Source: Quercus robur (taxonomy: Eukaryota; Streptophyta; Magnoliopsida; Fagales; Fagaceae). From it: DNA of 64,000 nt. The position numbers were made by a program, and so were the translations under genes. The stretch lies in NCBI RefSeq assembly GCF_932294415.1, contig NC_065541.1, forward strand, positions 57,266,290 to 57,330,289, written 5' to 3'. The notes beneath the pieces were generated by a model. It was not told where the DNA came from. It ran no database searches and worked only from the letters and a program-made list of their open reading frames with translations. Shown here one piece after another: positions 49,860-61,415 of this stretch (its first letter is position 1; each line of letters begins with the position of its first letter).

Positions 49860-50770
49860 ACATTCTACATTAATCTATTTTTCTCTCTGTCTCTCTTTCT
49901 CTCTGTCTCTCACAAAATGTTGTTTCTAAAATCCTCAGACGGTTTTTTTTTCCCTTAAAAGCTCGGACTACGTTGTCTTAACAGAATAATAACAATTTTC
50001 CTCTATCTTATCCAAATAATTCGAATTTATTATTAAATTAAATAAATAAAGAAAGAAGAAGAAGAAGAAGAAAGAGCCGCACTTTGATTTTTGTTTTGTT
50101 GAGCTTCATTTCCACTCGTAAGTGCTCTGCAACAATACGCTGTCGTTTAATTTCGATTCAATGTGTCAAATTTTTGTGTTTTTTTTTTAATATTATTTGT
50201 TTTGTTTTTTGTTTTTTGTTTTTTTTTTCAGGAGGATCGATAAAGGGCTTGTTGGTATTGATGTGAAGCTTCAGGTTAAAAGGTGTGGTATTCGTTATTA
50301 TTTTAATAATTTTTTGTTGGGTAATTGAAATTCGATGATTAATTAAGCTCTCTGTTTGGTTGCTGCGAAAAAAAGCAACCTGAAAAAATTAAATTTTTGT
50401 TGGGTAATTGAAATTTCGATGATTAATTAAACTCTCTGTTTGGTTGCTGAGAAAAAAAGCAACCTGAAAAATTAAAGAATTTTAATCTTTGATTTCATTT
50501 CATATGTAGTTTCAGTTTGAAACAATCAAACCCACAAAAATGAACACTCAAGTTTGCCTAAAATATTAACAATTTGGCTAATTTTTGGTTGTATTACAAT
50601 TTGTGAAAACTATAGCAACCTAAAATTTATTTAAAAAAAAAAAAAAAAAAAATTCAAAGTAGTTAAATTGGATAGGTTTAGGTTTAGGGTTGGGGTTAGG
50701 GTAAGAGTTGTTGTTTATTGAATTCTGTTAATTTTTATTTTATTTTGTGTGGGTAAATTAGAGTTTTCAG
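49860..50770 (+). promoter_or_regulatory. 5' leader with two leader introns, Pumilio gene
   Basis: A CT-rich patch (49876-49912) and a GAAGAA run (50053-50072) suggest transcription starts nearby. A likely leader exon ends CACTC|GTAAGT (50118). A second (50232-50274) lies between a TTTTTTTTCAG and GTTAAAAG. The coding exon opens after TTTTCAG at 50770, one base before the ATG. Leader introns are inferred from splice consensus only. No clear TATA box was chosen. Confidence 0.5.
50311..50477. repeat. 83-bp tandem duplication in a Pumilio leader intron
   Basis: TTTTTGTTGGGTAATTGAAA begins both copies (50311, 50394), and CTCTCTGTTTGGTTGCTG follows in each. Almost identical, hence recent. Confidence 0.9.
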
Positions 50771-50771
50771 G

Positions 50772-53700
50772 ATGGCAACTGGGAGTAGCATAGATGATGG
50801 CTTGCAAGGAGCTGATGGGAATTTCGAAGATGGTTTGCAGAGCGAGCTTGAATTGATTCTGCATCAGCAGCGGAATCAGAATGTTATGAATCGAGAAAGG
50901 GTTATGAATATGTATAGGAGTGGCAGTGCTCCGCCAACAGTTGAGGGGTCGCTAACTGCTGTTGGTAGTCTTTTTGGGAACCCTGATTTTAGAGAGATTG
51001 GTGGTAGTATAAGTAATAAGATTGGGGGTTTATCTGAGGATGAGATTCGCTCCCATCCTGCTTATCTTTCGTATTATTATTCTCATGAGAATATTAACCC
51101 GAGACTGCCCCCGCCATTGATGTCAAAAGAGGATTGGCGGATTGCACAAAGGTTTCAGGCTGGTGGGTCTTCGTTAGGGGGAATTGGGGACTGGAGGAAG
51201 CAGAAGTTGGCCGATAATGGTGATAGTTCATCGTTGTTTTCAATGCAGCCAGGTGTGTCTGTGCAACAGGCAGAGAATGATCTGATGGAATTGAGGAATG
51301 CCAGTCGAAGGAATCTCTCTAGGCAGTCTTCGTCTCAGTGGCTCAATAGCAGTCCAGATAGTTCGGCTGGATTCTCAAGCACTGGGCTTGGTGCAAGGAG
51401 GAAGAGTTTCGCTGACATTCTTCAGGTAATATACAATAATCCTAACCATGTTTTGTTTGTTTCTTTTGAGTTTCAATCCCGTGGCTTCAATTTTGCACAT
51501 TGTTTGAAATATCTGGAATCACTTTGGCTTTTCCTGATAAAAGCAACTTGATTGAATAGAGCATTTGTTACTATGGTGAAATGCTAATCACTGTGTTTCC
51601 TTTTCATCTATATCAACATTTTTTTTCATTTATAATTCAAATTAGAATGTGTGTGCAGGAAGGACTGGATCGACCTACTCCCTTGCCTAGAAGCCTGTCA
51701 CGTCCCACAAGTCGTAATTCTTTTGGTGATATTTTGGACACTAAAGGAATGGCTGATCCTCATCCAGCAGGGGTAAGTAATGGAGTGGAGTCTATAGAGG
51801 GCTTGCATTTTGGAGCTGCTCCCATGGTTGGAGTTAAAAATCATAATACTACAGTTTCTCATACTTTTGCTCCTGCTGTGGGTTCATCTTTGTCAAGAAG
51901 CAAAACCCCTGAACTGCAAGTTGTTGGGAGGACAGCTTGTCCTGGACTTCCCCCAGTTGGGAGCAGTAGAGTTTCCCCTATTGAGAAAAAGAATGTTGTT
52001 GGCTTGGCTGTCCAAAATGATCGGTCTTCTGGTGTGACTGACCTTACTGATATTGTGGCCAATTTTTCCGGCTTGAACCTCTCAAAAAGTAAAAATGCAA
52101 ATGAAGTTAGTCATTTGCAGTCTCTACTTCAGCTTGATTATGACAATCAGCCTGATTTTATGCTCAACATGCCCAATGTTCATAATCAGAGTCTGCAGCA
52201 GAAACTCACTGACCAGTCTAATGCTGAAAAGTTTTCTTTGACTAACAACTACATAGATTTAGCTAGGAAAAATGGAATTGTAACAAACCTTAACAATTCT
52301 GAGATAAGTTCCGATGTTAACTTACCCAAACAAACATCTTCTGCTGCCAGTCTTTACTCAAATGTCAATTCTTCAGGATTTGGAAGTTCAGAAGCATCAA
52401 ATTTTCATCACCAAAGTACAAATATTCCAAGTATGGACTTTGGTAGCCATGTTCCTGGTGCTTATACAGTAAATGAAAAGTTCAATTCTGCGATTAATGG
52501 CCATATTGATGCAGGTCACTCTCTTTTTTCTTCTTCAAGCTCCATATAATCTTGTCTGGCATATCAAAACTTTCATTGGCTTAGTTGGCATTGAAAATTT
52601 TATTTTTCTTATGTTTCAGCTTTGACTGCTCCTGGAGATGGACAATTATTGCATAGACCAAGAAATCAAGTAGGGCCTGACCTTCATTCTCCAGCTATGG
52701 ACCCACGTTTTATTCAGTACTTGCAAAGAACTTCTGATTATGTGACGCATGCTGTAGCTAGTCCAAGTGATCCATCTCGGGGGAGGAATTATTTTGGCAC
52801 TTCACATGGAGACTTGGAGGGAGCTCAGCAAGCGTACCTTGAGGCATTGCTTGCTAAGCAGAAACAACAATATGAGTTGTCACATTTAGGTAAATCTGGT
52901 GGTTTTAATCATGGGTACTATGGGAATCCATCATATGGTTTTGGCATGCCATATCCAGGAAACCCAATGGTAAATGCTGTACTTCCTTCTGTTGGATCTG
53001 GGAGTCCAGGGTTTCAGAATGAGCAATTTTCACACTTTACTTCTATGATGAGAAGCTCAATGGGAGGATCCATTGGGCCATGGCTTTCAGATGGTAATAT
53101 GGAAGGAAGATTTGCGTCACCCTTACTATTAGATGAGTTCAAGACCAACAAGACCAGGTCTTTTGAACTTTCAGACATTATTGATCATGTGGTTGAGTTC
53201 AGGTAAGCATGTAAGGCTTTTATTTCAGTGTTAATTCCACTCATTTAGCCCCAGTTGGAGTACTGAGTTTAGTGTCTCCTGCCTACAATGCAGTACGGAT
53301 CAGTATGGAAGTCGCTTTATTCAGCAGAAATTAGAAACAGCCACAGCAGAAGAAAAGGCCAAGATTTTTCCTGAGATCACTCCTCATGCTCGTATCTTGA
53401 TGACCGATGTCTTTGGGAATTATGTCATACAAAAGGTCAGAATTATTTATCCAAAATACTCAACAGTCTTATTATACTCTCTAAGTTATTAATTGAATAG
53501 TGGTGCTTGAATTTGTAGTTTTTTGAGCATGGCTTGGAAAGCCAAAGAAAGGAGTTAGCGAGCCAACTGACTGGTCATGTTTTGACCCTTAGTCTCCAAA
53601 TGTATGGTTGCAGAGTGATTCAGAAGGTACTTTTGTATATTTTACATCTTGATTTTCTTCCATATTAATGCATGGACAGCACACCCTGTCAGGATTTCTT

Positions 53701-56700
53701 GCTTCACATTTTTTATTCTGCTTGAAGTTTACACAATTTCAATATGAACTCATCCATTTCTGCCTTGTTGAACTCTGTTTACAAATGACATGTTCTCTGT
53801 TATTATTCTTACCACCATAAATGCGCTATTTAATGAGTAAGTACCTATTTGTTATGTTTGATCAACTTGATTCTTGATGGCAATGCATAAATGACCTATT
53901 TGGTACATTTGATTTGTGCCTATAGCTTTTATTTCTCTTTTTAATGCATATATTGCTTTCATTTTACGTTCTTATTGAGAAAAGGACATGAAGTATTATC
54001 ATGAGTGTATTTAAACCATGTCCTTATGCATGCAGTGGTACAAATTTTTACTGAAAATAAAAAGGCTCAACATTTCTCCTTTATGAATTCATTTGGGCAC
54101 AGTGCAAAGTGAATTATGATGTATTAATAGTTATGGAAAGGGCCTAATACTCTAAATTTGATGACAGGCCTTGGAGGTGGTTGGTGTAGATCAGCAGACA
54201 CAAATGGTGGCAGAGCTTGATGGTTCAATCATGAAATGTGTTCGTGATCAAAATGGTAATCATGTTATTCAAAAGTGCATAGAGTGCGTCCCTCAAGATC
54301 GAATTCAGTTTATCATCTCAGCCTTCTATGGGCAAGTTGTGGCACTTTCCACCCACCCTTATGGTTGCCGCGTTATTCAGGTTCAAAGCTTCATACAAAA
54401 TTAGATTTTTTTTTTTTTTTTTTTAAACTTTTTACAAGGCAATTTATGTTTATTTCATTGACAGTGATGTATGGCATGTGTTGATTTATTTCATTTGATG
54501 CTGACAGAGGGTCTTGGAACATTGCAATGATCCTAACACTCAACAGATTATCATGGATGAAATCATGCAATCTGTATGTATTCTTGCACAAGATCAATAT
54601 GGGAACTATGTTATTCAGGTATTCAGTTTTCCGTTTAAACCTGGTTCCATCATATTTTGTGATTCAAATGAGGTCCTAGTTATATATTGAGGAAAAAGCT
54701 GATAGGTTTTTCCATTTTTGGTCATTACTATTGACTTTATTTTTTTCCTTGGATCAGAGGTATATTGTTTATGGGTTTGAACTATTATGTTCCAATAATG
54801 TCTGATGTTTTTAACTTGAACTTGAAAATGGAAAATGCACCACAAGCAGGTAGTGTGAGAATGTAAGAAAAAGAAATGTCGTCCCCATTGCCAAAAATGT
54901 TATCTAGATGGTTGACAAGTGTTAGGTACTTGGGGGTCATGTTGTTTTCCAATTTTGCCATTCAATTTACTCAAGGGGCATTTGGTTTTGTGTAAGATTA
55001 TTCAACATGTCCTCACACTTGCCAGTTTCAAGCAGTGCTTTGTTCACTATCTTCAATGAGTATTTTGCTTCTAGCCAATGAACTCTAGCTCAAATGATGG
55101 TTCCTCCCACAAAAATAGGTGGAAGGTGAAATTGTGCATTCAAGACCCACGGGATGTTCTCTGTAAAATAAATTAAAAAAGGACACACTAGGTATGTGTA
55201 ACTTACCAATAATAATAATCTTTCATTGAAATTATAAGTTTATTTATTATTGATCAATTGAACTTCAAGCACCCCAAAAAAGATCCATTGAATTACTACC
55301 ATAGATGTTTTTATGTGCTGACAATTATTTGGGGCTACATCTTGTTTGTGGATTATTTTGAACCGTTTATACTACACTGGCTTCTGGAGTTTTGAACTAA
55401 CTTTATCTTCTTGGAAGATTTAATGGTTAACTTTCATTAACACATTATTTATTTATTTATTTATTTTGTAATATTTACTTGCTTACCGGTTTTGTGCCCA
55501 TTCAAGTGTTGTGGTTTGTTTAATCATTACCAACTTTACTACAATATTGCATCCATTAGTCGTGCACCTAATATTTATACTTTTTTTTTGATAGCATGTC
55601 CTTGAACATGGTAAACCACATGAACGGTCTGCTATTATTAGCAAGCTTGCAGGACAGATTGTAAAGATGAGTCAGCAGAAATTTGCTTCTAATGTGGTGG
55701 AGAAGTGCTTGACTTTTGGTGGTCCTGATGAGCGTCAACTTTTGGTGAATGAGATGCTTGGTTCCACTGATGAAAATGAACCCTTGCAGGTCTGTGTCCC
55801 TCTTCCTATTTCTAAAGCGGCTTATACATGCTGCTGTATTATTAAATAAAAAAGGGTTCAACATGTCCATATATATATATATTGGTTAGATACAATAGAA
55901 TTTCAACATTTTTATTTTATTTTATTTTTTGATAAGTAATAAGGATATATATTCAAGAACACTACCTTATGCAGAAAAACATAAGGCAGCGAGAAAAATA
56001 CAGATAGGAAAGAAAAAGAAGAGAGAAAAAAGAAAGGAAAAGATACTAAATATATAGGAGAGAGCTAAGGAACATAGGGAGAGAGTCACTAGAGGTGATT
56101 CCCCAAGCCCTAGACCAGTCAAAAAGGGAGCCACTGAAAGAGGCCAATAATTGGTCATCCGAGCTTTCCAAGTCCTCAATAGTCCTCTAATTTTGCTCCC
56201 TCCAAAAACACCACATTAAGCACAAATGAGCTAAATTTCAAATGCTAGACGAATGTTTTCCAAGCCAATTCCACCAACCAAAGAGAGTATCTACAACCGT
56301 TCTTGGCAAGACCCATGAAATCTCAAAAGATCTAAACACCAAACTCCACAACCTATGTGCCTTACCACAATGAAGAAGCAAATGATCCACCGTTTCCCCG
56401 TTACAACGGCACATAATGCACTAGTCAACAAAATCCATTCCTTTACCCCTCAAATTATCACCTGTAAGGATCTTATCCCACGCAGCAATCCACACAAAGA
56501 AGGAAACACGTCGAGGAGCCTTAACCTTCCATACGACTTTCCAAGGAAAAGTAATGGGCAAAGGACTTCTTAACTTATTGTAAAACGATCGGACATCAAA
56601 GTCTCCATTCTTTGTCAACTTCCATCGTATACGATTTCCATTCTCAGTGGGAGGTAGATTTGAACCCAAGGTGTGGAGAAAATCATCCACCCCACCCATT

Positions 56701-58201
56701 TCCCAATCATTTGGTCTCCGAATAAAATGAACATCCCAGCTTCTCCTTTCTTCTATCCCCAATCTTTCAAGAGAAGAGGCCACCGATGCCTGTTTATTGG
56801 AAGCCATCCCAAACACATTCGGAAAAGACAATTGAAGTAGAGACTCCCCACACCATTGATCTATCCAAAGCTTAACTCTATCGCCCACCCCTACCTCAAA
56901 TCGAATATTTTTGCTAAATGCCTCCCAACCCACTCGAATACTTCTCCATAAGCCACACCCGTGTACCCCTCTACCTAGCTTGGATGTCCATCCCCCCCAA
57001 TCTTCCCCAAACTTCAGAGCTACCACCCTTCTCCAAAGCCTTGTCTCCTCAATCCCAAACTGCCATAACCACTTCCCTAGTAAGGCTTTATTAAAAGTAG
57101 TTAATTTTCTTACCCCTAACCCACCACATTCCAAAGGTGCACACAACTTGTCCCTTCCCACCAAATATGTCTTGGAATCCCCCCACAGGAAATCCCTTTG
57201 CAACCTCTTAATTTTATTGGCCACGTGCGTAAGGATGGTAAAGAGAGATAAAAAATATGTAGGAAGACTAGATAGAGTGCTCTTCAGCAACGTTAGTCTT
57301 CGACCTTTAGACAAATACATCTTCTTCCATCCGGCCAACTTATTCTCAATTCTCTCTAAGATAGGATTCTCAACATATGGCGTATGCTCTATGATAATTG
57401 CTCATTATCATCAGACCAAGACTCCAAGTGGTTTTTGTAGACAGTGTTTGAATGCTAGATCTCTTGCTTAACAATAAGAGACTTTACCAATTGGATTAAC
57501 TGGAACCCACAACATACCCATATATAATATGCACGGATATTAAGGAACGGGATAAACAAGTAAACAACTAAGTTGAACCAGAGCATATTTAAACAACTAA
57601 GTACTCTGAAAAATCCCAAAATTATGCTTTAAGCATGAATAGTTGCACTGTTTACTATTTCCGTAGTTGTATGAAGTGCATTTTCTTTTTATCTTCATTT
57701 GGCTCTCTTTACTTTCTATGTTTGTAGTCTCTATTCTTTCTAGCTAAAAGAGAGTAAATTGCAGTTGACACCTGTTTGTTTCATGGTCAATAATTGTCTA
57801 ATATAAAGTTTCCATTACTATATTCTTTTTATATGCCTACTGATGAGTACTTGTTGCATGACCATTATAAAATGCAAAATTTTAGATCATGATGAAGGAC
57901 CCATTTGGAAACTATGTTGTACAAAAGGTTCTTGAGACTTGTGATGACCAGAGTCTTGAGTTGATTCTTTCACGCATCAAGGTTCACTTGAATGCCTTGA
58001 AGAGGTATACCTATGGTAAACATATAGTTTCTCGTGTTGAGAAGCTCATCACAACTGGAGGTGAGGAATTGTAACAGTTTTCTACAGAGATTTTAGATTT
58101 CCTTTGTTAAGCATCATGACAAATCATAAATTTTAATCCCCTCATTTGCAGAAAGGCGAATAGGGTTGTCAACCTCTTTCTCTTCCCCATCCTCTTCCTG
58201 A
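50772..58201 (+). CDS. APUM: Pumilio-family RNA-binding protein (PUF), 1028 aa
   Basis: Coding exons: 50772-51425, 51659-52514, 52620-53202, 53294-53435, 53519-53626, 54168-54380, 54508-54618, 55595-55789, 57886-58060, 58152-58201; total 3087 nt. The N-terminal 690 residues are Ser/Gly/Asn-rich, with the plant NABP-type region ([36 protein letters not shown]). Eight PUF repeats follow with RNA-contact triplets S-R/Q (YGSRFIQQ), N-Y/Q (FGNYVIQK), C-R/Q (YGCRVIQK), N-H/Q (NGNHVIQK), C-R/Q (YGCRVIQ), N-Y/Q (YGNYVIQ), S-N/E (FASNVVEK) and N-Y/Q (FGNYVVQK). By the PUF code this reads UGUAUAUA, or UGUANAUA. Such proteins bind mRNA 3' UTRs in the cytosol and repress or destabilise them. Many exons end exactly at VIQ(K) repeat borders. 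Similar to Arabidopsis APUM1-4; the exact paralogue is not resolved. Confidence 0.95.
55910..57366 (-). mobile_element. 5'-truncated L1-type LINE in a Pumilio intron
   Basis: Minus-strand coding (57338-56421 open; continues to about 56170) reads [59 protein letters not shown] and, after one TGG-to-TAG change at the GMDFVD position, CIMC...HLLLHC. This is the end of a reverse transcriptase followed by the zf-RVT domain of plant LINEs. It ends in TTATTACTTATCAAAAAA and a T-rich run on +, the poly(A) tail. It lies opposite to Pumilio in the intron 55790-57885. Upstream RT motifs and ORF1 are missing. Confidence 0.85.
57367..57512 (-). mobile_element. tRNA-derived SINE joined to the LINE 5' end
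   Basis: On the minus strand it reads GGGTTCCAGTTAATCCAATT (A-box side), GGTAAAGTCTCTTATTG, GCATTCAAACACTG (B-box-like), TTGGAGTCTTGGTCTGATG and CATATGTTGAGAATCC. The family is the same as at 29465-29560. It has no A-tail before the LINE begins at about 57366, so the two abut directly. Confidence 0.7.
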
Positions 58202-58685
58202 GGAATCACAACTCCAGACAAGGCATTTTTCCTCTGCCACCACCAAAGACACTTTGTACAGCTAACCTGGATGGTGATTTTATCAAGCCATCATCTGGAG
58301 TCTTTATTTTCTACTGAGACTTTAGCAGTTGTAAATAAACACGAAATAGCAGGCCCACTGGAATAAGAAAATTTTTCTACACCATTGACTGCAAGCTCCA
58401 AAGAGGTCATTCTAGGAAGTCAAGATACAGGAGACGGCATGTTATAGTTGCCTAGTCTTTTTGGGATTACATGCACAAAGAAAGGTTCATAGTTTGTAAA
58501 GAAAAATTAATTGTAAATGATAAAGGGCAATGTTAAAGAGAGAGAGTACTGGAGTCCATATTAGGTTGAGTCTGACATTGGGAACTTGCACATATATATG
58601 TATATATACTGACTGCTATTTTCTTGAGGCATATATTTTTGCTTTCCTCGGCCTGTAATGCTTCTAGTGGTCAGAATTGAATAAA
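58202..58685 (+). promoter_or_regulatory. Pumilio 3' UTR with two Pumilio-type binding sites and a poly(A) signal
   Basis: TGTAAATA lies at 58330-58337 and TGTATATA at 58599-58606. Both fit UGUANAUA, and the second is the exact octamer predicted from the repeat triplets of the upstream protein. A weaker TGTAAATG lies at 58512-58519. AATAAA at 58680-58685 is a plausible poly(A) signal. The CATATATATGTATATATAC context of the second site is also a simple repeat, so chance is possible. Confidence 0.6.
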
Positions 58686-59476
58686 ATCGTTGAACTTGTG
58701 CTGGTGTTGATATTTTCTTGTAATCTTATATGAAACAATTGTTACTAAGCTTTTAGAACTTTTGGAACCCATAAGGTCCTTGCCTTAATCAGTTATAAAT
58801 TCCCAAGTGAAGATGTGCCAATATGAATTATCTCAGCCTTCATTTCAAAAAAATTAATCCAGTTTATATATTTTTCAAATATAACATCTAGAGTCTTCAT
58901 GACAAGGTTTTCTATCCTGCACTATATAGAATTTTTCAACTGAGAATTTTATATAAATGAACTCAGCTTAACTCAACTAAATGTTGTGGTCAGCTGTATA
59001 AATCTATTTTAGAAATTTAATTTACAATCTTCCTATCAGGATGAACACGACAGTTTATACACAGATGGGCAAGGTGTAAATAAACGGATTGTATAACAGA
59101 GCAAAATAACACACCAACAAGAGCTCAAAGCTCAACCGTGAAATACATCAAAATGCTACCAATCAAGAAAATGGCAGAAACTGGAATTGTGTGTACAATT
59201 AGCCACAGGCATCAAGAATGTATATCCCTTGAATTTGTTAAAGTAATTTATACAAGTTAATCTAAATCTATCATAATTCATTCATTTAGTGGTGCATTCT
59301 TCCTGAAAGCTAACTGTAGTATGTAGTAGACCCTGACTTGGAAGTATCTAACAAACTAGATACAAATTCAGATAAATAGAATTATAAAATTGAATCACAT
59401 GGCATTCACTCATTGACCTGTTACACGGGTGATTTGATATGTATGTCGTAAAAGATACCTTCTCCTCCTCAAATAA
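58686..59476. other. Convergent intergenic interval, 3' flanks of Pumilio and the PORR gene
   Basis: The two genes converge here. No ORF or repeat stands out. The 3' UTR of the minus-strand PORR gene probably occupies the right part. Confidence 0.5.
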
Positions 59477-60772
59477 TCATACGGGGGACACATCCAAATC
59501 TGTCATCTCTCTTCTCTCTTCATCCACAACATCCAAATCCAAATCCAACTTCACGCTCCCATGATCAAGAAACCGATTACTCAACCTCTTATTCTTCAAA
59601 ATCACACCCGACTGCTTCATCAAATTAATGTACTTATTCCTCACCCGCAATAATGGATGTCTCTCAATAGCCAATTTGTCATTGTAAGCCTCCTTTAGAA
59701 TTGCAGTACAAGTCTTATTCCTCAAAGACAAGTAAAACATATGGGGATGCCTCTCAAATGCCTTATGGACCTTCTGTGGCAACCCAAAATATTTCTTAAG
59801 ACATAGAAGCTTCTTCCTCTCTGCTGAATGCTCAACAAAAAGACTAAGCAACTCATGAAGAAACCCCACAACACGCTTCTCTGCTATATCACTACCTGGA
59901 TCCAAATGCAAAAAATCCTCATAGGGTGACACATATGGAAGCTTCTGAAACTCCTTTAACCAATCGTCAATCTTCCTCCTCAACCTTGCATCCTTACGAG
60001 GAAAAAATGGAAAATCAATTGCCTCCATTGGCTCCCCAAAATACACCCCTTTCTTCATAGCATTTTTCTGTATCACAGACAATACTTTTTCTTCACACTC
60101 AACAGCCAAACCCTTCAACCCATCTTCCATCTCCACAAACTTAAAAGACCCATCAAGATTCACTTCCAAGCACCTCAAAAAATCCTCAGGCAAACCCAAA
60201 TACCACTGCATTCCCTGAATAATCTTTAAAGGCAAAACGTTTCCTTTACTCATCAATATAAACCTCTTCAACCTATCCTTCAAATCCTCCTTACAATTCT
60301 CAAACACCCTTTTCTCCTCTCTATCAATCTCAACAGCTTCTGGGGTCAGTCTAAACCAAGGCAAGTTATATTGGGGACCTGTAAACTCTTCAAAGATTGC
60401 TGGGTATTGCCTCAAGAACCTAGCAACTTTCATGGGCACATCAAACTCTAGACCCCTTTTGGAGACTTGAGAGATTGGGATACAGCCATTGGGGTCTTGG
60501 GCTATGCAGTTTTTCAAGGAAATGATGGGTTTGAGTTGGATGGACTTGTGGATGTGGTCAATTGAATCATAGTATGGGTCTTTTTTCCACTTCATGTAAA
60601 CATCTACATAGTGGGATTTTTGGGTGTGTGAATAAGGAGGGTTTTGGGGGTGGTACAGGTAGGAAAAGATTGGTTTTTGAGAGTGGGAGAGTAGTTTTTT
60701 GAGGGTTTTGGAGGTGGGGTTGTTGAGAAACATAGAAAGGGATTGAAATGGATGGCGCAGATGAAGAGGCAA
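59477..60772 (-). CDS. WTF9: PORR-domain organelle RNA-binding protein, WTF9-like (431 aa, single exon)
   Basis: The first ~50 residues (MPLHLRHPFQSLSMFLNNP...) are basic and Ser-rich without acids, as in mitochondrial presequences. From about residue 55 the plant organelle RNA recognition domain runs to about 385: YMKWKKDPYYDSIDHIHKS, KRGLEFDVPMKVARFLRQYP, FRLTPEAVEIDREE, FILMSKGNVLPLKII and HPHMFYLSLRNKTCTAILKEAY. WTF9 in Arabidopsis (At2g39120) is needed for splicing of the mitochondrial rpl2 and ccmFC group II introns. The assignment rests on remembered similarity and on a neighbouring AVT1 gene, as in Arabidopsis. An acidic tail (LDLDLDVVDEE) ends the protein. M1 at 60772 is chosen as the first in-frame Met; M14 is an alternative. 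Confidence 0.85.
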   Translation of the reverse strand: MPLHLRHPFQSLSMFLNNPTSKTLKKLLSHSQKPIFSYLYHPQNPPYSHTQKSHYVDVYMKWKKDPYYDSIDHIHKSIQLKPIISLKNCIAQDPNGCIPISQVSKRGLEFDVPMKVARFLRQYPAIFEEFTGPQYNLPWFRLTPEAVEIDREEKRVFENCKEDLKDRLKRFILMSKGNVLPLKIIQGMQWYLGLPEDFLRCLEVNLDGSFKFVEMEDGLKGLAVECEEKVLSVIQKNAMKKGVYFGEPMEAIDFPFFPRKDARLRRKIDDWLKEFQKLPYVSPYEDFLHLDPGSDIAEKRVVGFLHELLSLFVEHSAERKKLLCLKKYFGLPQKVHKAFERHPHMFYLSLRNKTCTAILKEAYNDKLAIERHPLLRVRNKYINLMKQSGVILKNKRLSNRFLDHGSVKLDLDLDVVDEERREMTDLDVSPV

Positions 60773-61010
60773 GAGGGGTCGGGTGGCAGTGACGGGTGGC
60801 GAGAGGAGTTGGAGAAGAAGAAGAAGAAGAAGAGAGAAAATATAGACAGACAGAGAGTGGAGTTCACTAGTTCACAATTCAGATCCTCGTGTTTGGAATC
60901 AAAGCTGTACGTGTCGAGAACAAGATCATAGAATAGAAGCGTGATACGCTAGATTTTGTTTTTGTTTTCTTTTCTAAACGGCTAGGGTTATAGTTATACC
61001 TCGATACGGT
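60773..61010 (-). promoter_or_regulatory. 5' flank of the WTF9-like gene
   Basis: On + there is a GAAGAA run (60815-60833) just upstream of the start codon, read as CTTCTT in the leader. No TATA box is evident, as is common for organelle RNA-binding protein genes. Confidence 0.4.
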
Positions 61011-61137
61011 TTAATTAAGGTGAAGAAGACAATCTTAGACAGGTCTTCTTTTTATTACTATTGTTTTTAAAAGTTTTACTTCACATTAAATAAAACAATG
61101 CATTGTGTCTTTTTTTTTTTTTTTAGAAACGACAAAT

Positions 61138-61200
61138 CACTGCAAAAAAAACTAGAACTATCTCGGCGTTTTTAAACCCGCCGGGATAGCCCCAAAATCT
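61138..61200. mobile_element. Possible CACTA-type end remnant
   Basis: CACTGCAAAAAAAACTAG followed by a hairpin CTATCTCGGCG...CGCCGGGATAG. This combination (CACTA-like start plus GC-rich sub-terminal inverted motif) resembles plant CACTA termini. No second end seen. Confidence 0.35.
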
Positions 61201-61304
61201 AAATTGAAAATAATGGTATTCAGCAAAAAAGAAAAAAAATGGTTAATGTGTGATCACTTGAGAAATTATGTAATTAGTATCGTTGCACAATTCACCTACT
61301 TTGG

Positions 61305-61415
61305 GACATTGTTTAAGTGGGTTTCTTTCAACCACTCACAAGTATGCTTCAGCTGTTCAACATTCATTTTCAAATCGTTAGGCCTCGTCTTCTTCATGCA
61401 TTCATAGGTCATCCT
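61305..61415 (-). other. Short coding-like fragment, unrecognised
   Basis: One minus-strand frame reads MTYECMKKTRPNDLKMN, VEQLKHTCEWLKETH, LNNVPK and a stop. Composition looks like real protein. It starts right after a TTAATTAG that could be a splice acceptor. It is too short to assign and may belong to the CACTA remnant. Confidence 0.25.

Larger units (their letters stand above)
46425..49860. other. Thioredoxin 3' flank and intergenic region
   Basis: No gene recognised. Contains (CT)n at 46455-46469, mixed A/C tracts near 46522-46560, a LINE-tail micro-insertion, a foldback MITE (47448-47550) and A-rich runs at 48930-49575. Short ORFs at 47781-47990, 48567-48758 and 48987-49265 have no recognisable domain. 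Confidence 0.5.

Noticed and set aside
56911..57471. 186 aa plus-strand ORF inside the Pumilio intron
   Set aside because: Complement of the LINE coding strand.
59075..59082. TGTAAATA as a third Pumilio site of the Pumilio gene
   Set aside because: Lies beyond the likely poly(A) signal and on the antisense strand of the converging gene.
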